Source of the DNA: an uncultured Bacilli bacterium
GTDB lineage: Bacteria; Bacillota_I; Bacilli_A; RF39; UBA660
Length of the DNA stretch: 11,425 nucleotides
Assembly (NCBI GenBank): GCA_947623845.1
Contig: CANQHM010000038.1
Span: 1-11,425 of the forward strand
Reading direction: 5' to 3'
Of the stretch, positions 6,601 through 11,425 are shown in pieces. A program made the translations under genes and the position numbers. Under the pieces are notes generated by a model, which was given only the letters and a program-made list of their open reading frames with translations, was not told where the DNA came from and searched no databases. Position 1 is the first letter of the stretch, and every line of letters starts with the position of its first letter.

Positions 6601-8281
6601 TAAAGAATAGATAATATGGTCTAAAGTCATCATACTTTTTCTTTCCACTACTACCTTCTCTACCATCATCTGCCATTTTTTCTTCATCACTATCTGCTAC
6701 TCTCGCATCAAATATTTTTTCTAAGTCGACAGATATTGCTGACAATTCTTCCACATTTGCTGCAAAATATCTAATACTTTTTTGATTATCCCAACAATGT
6801 GGTACAATCTTTAAATATTCCCATTTTTCTGGGTCTTTCGTAAATACCACAATTTTTAAATCTGTATAGGAATGGAAAGTAAGCATTTGTAAAAACACAC
6901 AATCCATAAATTCTTTAATTTGTTTTGGTGTCCCCACCACCGCATTAACACTTTGATTAGTAAAGGTATAACTTACTGGTACATCACTTATTGTTAAGGA
7001 ATCATCCACAATCTTTTTAAGTTCTACTAATAAGTTATCTTCTTCTTCAACACTAAATTTTTCTTCCGGAACATTAATTTTTATTCTCGTTTCGGTTGTC
7101 CCTATTCCTAATCTAATAGCTAAGAAATCTTCATGATCAATACTTCTTTGCCATAATTCTTTAGTTTTACCTTCAATTATTTTTAAACAATCGGAAACTG
7201 AAGGATGATTACTATTAATTGTATCTTTTTGATTTGCTTTAATAAGCGCAATCGTTGATTTCTTTTGCTCTAAGTATTTGGTATATTTTGCTTGTCTTTT
7301 CTTTTCTTGGGCTTTTATCCGTTTCTTATTAAACATTCTCGTTATGGAAGGCCATAAAACTGCTCCAATAATTGTTGTTCCCATTGTTAACATGGAGATT
7401 AAGAATCTAAATGGTGATGTTCCACCTGATAAAAATGATCCTATAAAACTTACCATTGATAAAGATGATGTTGCTACCATGGTTAATTGTGGTCCTACTG
7501 TTAAAATTACCGGTAAGTCATTTTCTACTATAGGAGCTGGCGGTTCATCAATATCTACTTCTTTTTCTTCAACAATAAAATTAAATCTAGGAGACTTAAA
7601 GAAATAATCTTCTTTCGTAAATAAAGGTTGTTCTCTATTAGCAAGTTCATTATAATTATTAGTAAGTTTAAAATCCGTTGCGGCTTCTCTTGGTTCTAGA
7701 CTATTTCCACCTATTTTCATCGCATTCTTAGGATTATTAACTAGGATAACTGACCCTAATAGTATTACCCTTAATCCATAGAAAAATATATAATCTCCAT
7801 TAAAGGCTTTCATTCCCGTAAATGCTCTTTTTCCTGAAACAAAGAAACTATCCGCATTTACTTCTATCGTCCAACTACTTCCATTATTAACTGGCGTAAT
7901 TTTTAACATTTCGCTTCCGTTAGGAGCCCCTGCATCATAAGGATAATAAACATCACATTTAGGATTACTACCTATCATTATAGGGTTAAATATATTATAT
8001 TGCGTAACATTTGGATCATATTTTGGAACTAATAATATTTTATATCTTTCATTACCATAATTAGACATTAAAGAATAAATATCATATGGTTTTAATATAC
8101 CTTCTCCCGATTCAAACTCATTACACATAAAGTCATCGCTTAATATAATAATCCAATTATCATCTTTAGAAGATATATTACCTACTAATCTATCATCAAT
8201 ATAAATAGGATACATCCCACTTACTTTAATTGGTAAATTAATAGTTATAAATTTTTGGCCATTAAATAAATAAACTATCAT
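3686..8281 (-). CDS. essC: Type VII secretion FtsK/SpoIIIE-type ATPase EssC
   Basis: The 1531-residue membrane motor of T7SSb, which powers export of WXG100 proteins. Order of parts: two degenerate forkhead-associated-like regions (about 1-90 and 95-185; IGSNPKCDV at 103-111), two membrane segments (about 257-284 and 291-311), a basic helical linker, a degenerate D0 region, then three ATPase domains. D1 is intact: Walker A GTTGSGKS at 722-729 (K728) and Walker B LLIICDEF with D844-E845. D2 is degenerate: GSAQSGAET at 1069-1077 has Ala1075 instead of the Walker Lys, and its Walker B reads VINGFD (N1172). D3 has LITGKS at 1346-1351 without a proper P-loop, but keeps IDD (D1459-D1460). Length and layout match Firmicutes EssC. 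It sits between the metalloprotease-like gene (27-base gap) and yukD (one-base overlap). Confidence 0.95.
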   Translation of the reverse strand: MIVYLFNGQKFITINLPIKVSGMYPIYIDDRLVGNISSKDDNWIIILSDDFMCNEFESGEGILKPYDIYSLMSNYGNERYKILLVPKYDPNVTQYNIFNPIMIGSNPKCDVYYPYDAGAPNGSEMLKITPVNNGSSWTIEVNADSFFVSGKRAFTGMKAFNGDYIFFYGLRVILLGSVILVNNPKNAMKIGGNSLEPREAATDFKLTNNYNELANREQPLFTKEDYFFKSPRFNFIVEEKEVDIDEPPAPIVENDLPVILTVGPQLTMVATSSLSMVSFIGSFLSGGTSPFRFLISMLTMGTTIIGAVLWPSITRMFNKKRIKAQEKKRQAKYTKYLEQKKSTIALIKANQKDTINSNHPSVSDCLKIIEGKTKELWQRSIDHEDFLAIRLGIGTTETRIKINVPEEKFSVEEEDNLLVELKKIVDDSLTISDVPVSYTFTNQSVNAVVGTPKQIKEFMDCVFLQMLTFHSYTDLKIVVFTKDPEKWEYLKIVPHCWDNQKSIRYFAANVEELSAISVDLEKIFDARVADSDEEKMADDGREGSSGKKKYDDFRPYYLFFIDDMTSLRNVSLINKILHYKRNMGFSLIVTSESLSTLPSETGDFICLSDKESAIMTSQINNNQKVFKADYNVDGAIDVYKYAQKLANIPVMVEKAKYDLPASLSFLELYNLGRVEQLNSLARWSDNNPVLSLSVPIGVDQSGEIFKMDIHEKAFGPHGLVAGTTGSGKSEWIVSYILSLAVNFSPEEVQFVLIDYKGGGLAMSFENQELGIKLPHLAGTITNLDKSEIFRSIAAIESELKRRQTIFNEAREKLKEGSMNIYKYQQYYRKGMVDEPLSHLLIICDEFAELKQQQPEFMEQLISTSRIGRSLGIHLILATQKPSGVVNDQIWSNSKFKVCLKVQDKSDSNEVLKKPDAAFLKQTGSFYLQVGNDDYYNLGQAAWAGAKYYPSDRVKKKIDESIQYIDNIGRTIDSFEEQEEEKRESQGEELLNIVSYISNIAKEVTLKNKLLWLENIPDTIILSDIVKQYNKPKATSYKYNTAIGVYDEPREQKQGLLEVNLEEGNIAIIGSAQSGAETLISTIIWSGITEHTPSELAYYIIDFGAETLKKFAKFPQVGEVVFQDDMEKVGGVLDLVIEELDKRKELLSDYNGSFEYYNRVSKDKLPLIVMVINGFDVFSESIPKLSDLLTNLFRDAPKYGIIFITSVSSPNAMRQRQLQYFNHTIVMQLNDDSQYRSITNCRRGLIPRKVVGRGICKTDATDSDSYCEFQTALIAPEEQELEVIKNYADVCVNFYKTKVKQLAKVPDNVTSDDLLKYITTLADLPIGYNFYEKDIAKYNLEEEKMHLITGKSIKDNIEFIYALAALLSKVPNVKVRVVDMLGIFNKPILDIKLFNDDIDVVFGALEKDVLTRTETQDYGINLIIGVGQYKRKLSKGGIEIFKNLFANIPNSKKSIYILIDDYDKLRSLKLEEWFDKVNTGKGIWLGEGLSNQSLFSVKEVSNEDKKYNYEGLAFNIENSSYKVIKTMMDGDE

Positions 8282-8308
8282 ATCTTAACCCTTATATCCT
8301 TTCTTTAA

Positions 8309-9715
8309 TTATCTACTTCTTTTTACAACCTCTATCCCCATTTGTTCACAGTATTTATCTAAGTATTCTTGGAAATAATTAGTATCAATATTATATTCTT
8401 CTGGTACATCATAAAGTATTTTATCTAATAATTCATCTTTAACTCTTACCGCCTCTTCGTAACTCATATCACTGGTAATATACTTTTTAAAATACATTTC
8501 CATAATATAATCATAAAGCATATAATAAGAGCTTTGTTCTGTCTCAATACTTGTACTATGATAATCTTTATATTGCATATCGATTAATTCAAACATTACA
8601 GTTGCATAATTATCTTTTCCCGTAAATTCATCTAACTTTTTAGCATAATAACTTAGTGGATGTTTCGTATAATCAACAATATCATAATTATCCATACATT
8701 CTAAAAATACTTGATGATAATTACTTTGTAATTGATAAGCTACATCTCTTTCTTTATAATCAAATAAATTAACTGCAAATATTGAATTTAAAGCTTCAGC
8801 CGTAATAGTATTATTATAGTTAAATCCTTCTACTTGGACTCTAACCTCCGTCCCATTCTTATCCCACATTCCTGTTCTTAAAGCATGACTAAGTTCATGA
8901 AATATAACTTGATAATCCCAAGTTCCTTTTTTATATTCATGATTTTCTAATACATATATTTTATTCTCGGTTCTAATATAACATCCATAAGAATCAACAC
9001 TTAATGTTTTTTGAACAAGTTCATTTTTACTACATTCTACTACTTCCAAAGTCTTAAGATTTTCATATAAAACTCTTAATTCTACCCCTTCTTTTTTACA
9101 AACTGCTTCCACATATTCATATAATAATGGTTTAAAAGTTGCACTTATCTTTGGATTATTATTTATTACTTCTTTTAAATCTTCTAAAGTTACGGTATCA
9201 TAATCTAAAACCATATCTAAGTATGCTGAATCAAATATTAGTATTCTTTTATAACCTTCCTCTCCAATTTTAGGAATAGTTACATAAGTATCAACTACTA
9301 AATCATCATCTTCTTGAGCTTCCGCGTCTTCTAATGATACATACTCATCTATATCTATTTCATTAACTACGGCATTATCATTTTTTACATATGAAACATT
9401 TTTAAGGCGTTGATAACTTTTGTATTGCGCCCATGCAGTCATCATAATTAATGGCGTTAAAACAACTGCTGTCCCTTTTAAAATTACTTTAGGTATTAAT
9501 CTTATTTTTGATTTTAAAGAATCCCTCTCAATATTCATAACATAAGGTATTGATTTTAAACTATCACATAAAATTATTAATTCTCCTAAAGTTAGATATG
9601 CAAGAGAACCATCATCATTACATCTTAAAAAGAAGCGTCTATTTTTATTATCTAGATACATATTATAAGTATTATTTTTAAATTTAAATTGCATTACTTT
9701 TCTATAGTTTTTCAT
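8309..9715 (-). CDS. Membrane-anchored HExxH metalloprotease-like protein, first gene of the EssC operon
   Basis: A 468-residue protein I cannot assign to a named family. Residues 1-70 form a small domain with probable strands (FKFKNNTYNMYLDN, RRFFLRC). A single membrane segment lies at about 77-97, flanked by basic residues on both sides. A very acidic linker follows (about 115-141), then a large mainly helical domain. The domain holds H273-E274-L275-S276-H277, the zinc-binding and catalytic motif of zincin proteases. ITAEALNSIF with E307 is a plausible third ligand of the gluzincin type; E290 and E296 are alternatives. No signal peptide is seen, and orientation is not decided by charge. It replaces, in position, the EssA/EssB/EsaA genes expected near essC. 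A role in cleaving or gating T7SS substrates, like mycosin in ESX systems, is inference. The start at 9715 has weak AGAG upstream; a later ATG at codon 8 is possible. Confidence 0.65.
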   Translation of the reverse strand: MKNYRKVMQFKFKNNTYNMYLDNKNRRFFLRCNDDGSLAYLTLGELIILCDSLKSIPYVMNIERDSLKSKIRLIPKVILKGTAVVLTPLIMMTAWAQYKSYQRLKNVSYVKNDNAVVNEIDIDEYVSLEDAEAQEDDDLVVDTYVTIPKIGEEGYKRILIFDSAYLDMVLDYDTVTLEDLKEVINNNPKISATFKPLLYEYVEAVCKKEGVELRVLYENLKTLEVVECSKNELVQKTLSVDSYGCYIRTENKIYVLENHEYKKGTWDYQVIFHELSHALRTGMWDKNGTEVRVQVEGFNYNNTITAEALNSIFAVNLFDYKERDVAYQLQSNYHQVFLECMDNYDIVDYTKHPLSYYAKKLDEFTGKDNYATVMFELIDMQYKDYHSTSIETEQSSYYMLYDYIMEMYFKKYITSDMSYEEAVRVKDELLDKILYDVPEEYNIDTNYFQEYLDKYCEQMGIEVVKRSR

Positions 9716-9751
9716 AATTCTCTTTATTGCATACCCTTCTATTATGTCCTA

Positions 9752-9780
9752 ATTATACCATAGTAGATTTAAAATTGCAC
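9752..9780 (-). promoter_or_regulatory. Extended -10 promoter of the metalloprotease-essC-yukD unit
   Basis: The minus strand reads TGGTATAAT (9752-9760): a consensus -10 with TG-N extension. The -35 position at 17-base spacing is poor (GTGCAA, 9775-9780, 3 of 6). Transcription would start near 9745, about 30 bases before the ATG. The weak -35 suggests lower or activator-dependent expression compared with the WXG100 operon. Confidence 0.75.
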
Positions 9781-9802
9781 TCCTTTTCCTTAAAAATTCA
9801 CG

Positions 9803-9826
9803 AAAAAAAGAACTACTTTAGTTCTT
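9803..9826 (-). terminator. Rho-independent terminator on the truA stop codon
   Basis: On the minus strand AAGAACUA pairs with UAGUUCUU (8 bp) around a 3-base AAG loop, followed by a run of seven U. The truA stop codon TAG (9813-9815) lies in the descending arm. It ends the ecfA-truA transcript before the secretion island. Confidence 0.9.
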
Positions 9827-10544
9827 CATAATAAACTTCCATTAAGTATAATCCACTCGCTGGTGCCGTTGGTACTGTTTTATTAACACTACTTTTTAAT
9901 AGTTCATCAATTTTCTCTTTCGTCCATACTTTCTTTCCTATCATCAAAAGCGTTCCTACTAAATTCCGCACCATATACCGATAAAAACCTTTGCCATAAA
10001 AATCAAAAATTATTTGATCATCACAAGTATTTATCTCTATTTTAAAAATATTCCCCTCATAATCATCCCGATAACCCGCGGTAAAATTATGAAAATCATG
10101 TTTTCCTATTAACCTTTTACTAGCTTCTTGCATTAACCTAATATCTAATTCATCTTCAATTTGATAAGTATACTTCGCATAAAAAGGATCAAACTCACTA
10201 GTTTTAACTACATACCGATACCACTTACCCGTTGCTCTTAACCGCGCATGAAATTTACTATCTACCTCTTTGATCCTTATAACTCGTATATCATCTGGTA
10301 GCATCCTATTCATTACATACTTTAATTTTGCTTCTGTTATCGGTATCTCTAAATCAAAATGAATCGTTTGCCCTTTGGCATGCACTCCCGCATCAGTTCT
10401 TCCAGCTCCTTTTACCACAACCTCTTTCTTTGCTAAAATACTTAAAACTTTCTCTAACTCTGCTTGCACACTCCGTTTTTGTTTAAGTCTTTGAAACCCA
10501 TAAAAATTACTACCATCATAACTTATAACTGCTAAATATCTCAT
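9813..10544 (-). CDS. truA: tRNA pseudouridine(38-40) synthase TruA
   Basis: Converts uridine to pseudouridine at positions 38, 39 and 40 of the tRNA anticodon arm. The 243-residue length is typical. The N-terminal YDGSNFYGFQRLKQKRSVQ matches the family. The catalytic motif GAGRTDAGVHAKGQ carries the nucleophile Asp51. HDFHNFTAG at about residues 154-162 and FYRYMVRNLVGTL in the C-terminal half are also conserved. Its ATG overlaps the stop of the upstream ATPase gene by four bases (ATGA), so translation is coupled. It ends in a terminator hairpin, so the usual read-through into rplM is cut here by the inserted secretion island. Confidence 0.97.
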   Translation of the reverse strand: MRYLAVISYDGSNFYGFQRLKQKRSVQAELEKVLSILAKKEVVVKGAGRTDAGVHAKGQTIHFDLEIPITEAKLKYVMNRMLPDDIRVIRIKEVDSKFHARLRATGKWYRYVVKTSEFDPFYAKYTYQIEDELDIRLMQEASKRLIGKHDFHNFTAGYRDDYEGNIFKIEINTCDDQIIFDFYGKGFYRYMVRNLVGTLLMIGKKVWTKEKIDELLKSSVNKTVPTAPASGLYLMEVYYEELK

Positions 10545-11365
10545 ACCACATCTCTATATATCGCCTTTAATAATTCTTTATTATCTGTATAAGGTAATAT
10601 ATCCCTTCCTAAACTTCTTATATACTTTACAAACTCCACAATTCTAGGCATTTCCATATATTTGTATAACTTTTCATCATAAGCCCACTCTATACCATCA
10701 TAAACAATTTTTCCCTTGTTGATAACTACTACTTTATCCACAAAGTTTAATGCAAACTCTAAATCATTACTTATGACAATAATTTGTTTATGATACTTCT
10801 TATGTAAATTACTAATTAGTTTTTTCATTTCTTTCTTTTCTTTATCATTAAACCCTTTTTCAAAATTATCTAAAATAATAACTTTTGGATTATACACTAA
10901 TATCGCCGCAAGATTTACTCTTTTTCTTTCAACATAAGATAAACTATCTACTAATCGATATAAATAATCACTATTAAGTCCCACAATTGTCAACGCTTCT
11001 TTAATACGATCATCTCGTAAATCTTCATTCCCTCTAAACTTGTCATAATAATACTTTAGTTCATCATACACATACTTCATTTTGACATTCTTATTCATTG
11101 TATGTCCGACAAACCCAATATCTTTTCTTATTGCATCTTTATCTATCGTATTATTGCTTTTTATTGTATTACTACCAACCACAATACTTCCTTTACTTAC
11201 TCTTTTACTACCTACTAATAATTTCCCAATAATTGAGTCCACACTACCACATACCATCGTAATTTCTTCTTCTTTAAAATTATAACTTACATTATCAAGT
11301 AACACTCTTTCATTACTTTGTCCTTTATTTTGTAAGTAACTAACACCCGCAAATCTTATTTCCAT
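10541..11365 (-). CDS. EcfA-like ABC ATPase with degenerate catalytic motifs
   Basis: A 274-residue protein with the length, fold pattern and C-terminal region of the energy-coupling factor ATPases EcfA (vitamin and cofactor uptake), and in the matching place before truA. The nucleotide-binding motifs are degraded: the P-loop region is GSVDSIIGKLL (40-50) instead of GxxGxGKST, the Q-loop glutamine is lost (FVGHTMNK), the signature is LSYVE (142-146) instead of LSGGQ, Walker B is IILDN with N167 in place of the catalytic Glu, and the switch His is N200 (VISNDLEF). The frame is open throughout, so this is a maintained pseudo-ATPase, not a decayed gene. It may act as the silent half of an asymmetric ATPase pair. 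ecfT is not found downstream. It overlaps its upstream neighbour by 10 bases and truA by 4. Confidence 0.8.
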   Translation of the reverse strand: MEIRFAGVSYLQNKGQSNERVLLDNVSYNFKEEEITMVCGSVDSIIGKLLVGSKRVSKGSIVVGSNTIKSNNTIDKDAIRKDIGFVGHTMNKNVKMKYVYDELKYYYDKFRGNEDLRDDRIKEALTIVGLNSDYLYRLVDSLSYVERKRVNLAAILVYNPKVIILDNFEKGFNDKEKKEMKKLISNLHKKYHKQIIVISNDLEFALNFVDKVVVINKGKIVYDGIEWAYDEKLYKYMEMPRIVEFVKYIRSLGRDILPYTDNKELLKAIYRDVV

Positions 11366-11425
11366 ACGTCTCTCACCAACCCATCTTTATCTAGGTATAT
11401 CTTATCCGTAAGTTCATAATACCCA
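11356..11425 (-). CDS. 3' end of the gene upstream of the EcfA-like ATPase (partial)
   Basis: The final 22 codons are visible, ending ELTDKIYLDKDGLVRDVWK and TAA at 11356-11358, and overlapping the next ATG by 10 bases. The stretch TDKIYLDKDGLV resembles the late strand pair of ABC ATPases (as in ADKVIVLDKGKIV), and an EcfA partner would be expected here. If so, it lacks the roughly 40-50 residue C-terminal extension of EcfA proteins. The reading frame is supported by the tight overlap; the identity is a guess. Confidence 0.45.
   Translation of the reverse strand, partial: GYYELTDKIYLDKDGLVRDVWK

Noticed and set aside
7278..7607. Plus-strand open frame of 109 codons inside essC.
   Set aside because: It is antisense to the well-supported membrane region of EssC, with no recognisable protein family or start signal.
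1096..9826. Insertion-sequence ends, attachment-site repeats or a recombinase marking the island edges.
   Set aside because: I compared both edges by eye and saw only the two terminator hairpins and A-rich tracts, no matching direct repeats and no integrase or transposase gene.
10541..10543. Possible Mycoplasma-type code with TGA as Trp.
   Set aside because: The ATPase gene ends in TGA inside an ATGA overlap with truA, and Trp residues in the conserved proteins are TGG, so the standard code explains the window.
11082..11285. Plus-strand hydrophobic open frame of 67 codons.
   Set aside because: Its Leu/Ile/Pro-rich sequence is the antisense of the EcfA-like N-terminal half, a common artefact in AT-rich DNA.
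1..11425. tRNA genes, CRISPR arrays or a replication origin.
   Set aside because: No cloverleaf, no spaced direct repeats and no cluster of DnaA-box-like sites were seen; all intergenic gaps are under 150 bases.

Overview
The window is AT-rich, uses TAA and TAG stops, and also ends one gene with TGA inside an ATGA start/stop overlap. That fits the standard bacterial code (table 11) rather than the Mycoplasma code. Ribosomal proteins S9 and L13, TruA, an EcfA-type ABC ATPase and a Firmicutes-style type VII secretion locus (T7SSb: EssC, YukD/EsaB and WXG100 proteins) point to a low-GC Bacillota. A Bacilli or Mollicutes-related gut lineage is plausible, but this is inference and the species is not identified. 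Every supported gene lies on the minus strand, so transcription runs from high to low coordinates.

Right part (about 9800-11425): the 22-residue end of an upstream gene, an EcfA-like ATPase with degraded catalytic motifs, and truA. They are translationally coupled by short overlaps and closed by a strong hairpin terminator on the truA stop codon. No ecfT lies between the ATPase and truA.

Middle (about 1096-9797): a type VII secretion island in two transcription units. The first has an extended -10 promoter and encodes a 468-residue membrane-anchored protein with an HELSH zinc-protease motif, then the FtsK/SpoIIIE-type motor EssC, then the ubiquitin-like YukD/EsaB, then a terminator. The second has a good sigma-A promoter and encodes six small helical proteins: a WXG100 variant with YDG, a canonical WXG100 with WQG, a protein with a standalone LXG-like segment (LKG), a DUF5082/YwqH-like protein with a remarkable Glu/Arg tail, a WXG100 with WVG, and a SACOL2603/YwqI-like protein. 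It ends in its own terminator. No toxin, no immunity gene and no recognisable EsaA, EssA or EssB is present.

Left part (1-1095): rplM and rpsI with their own consensus promoter and a leader hairpin, a strong terminator, and the first codons of a further gene.

In many Firmicutes ecfA-ecfA-ecfT-truA-rplM-rpsI is one conserved block. Here the secretion island sits exactly between truA and rplM. The most interesting candidate is the membrane metalloprotease-like protein beside EssC: T7SSb systems normally lack a dedicated protease, whereas mycobacterial ESX systems have the membrane serine protease mycosin.
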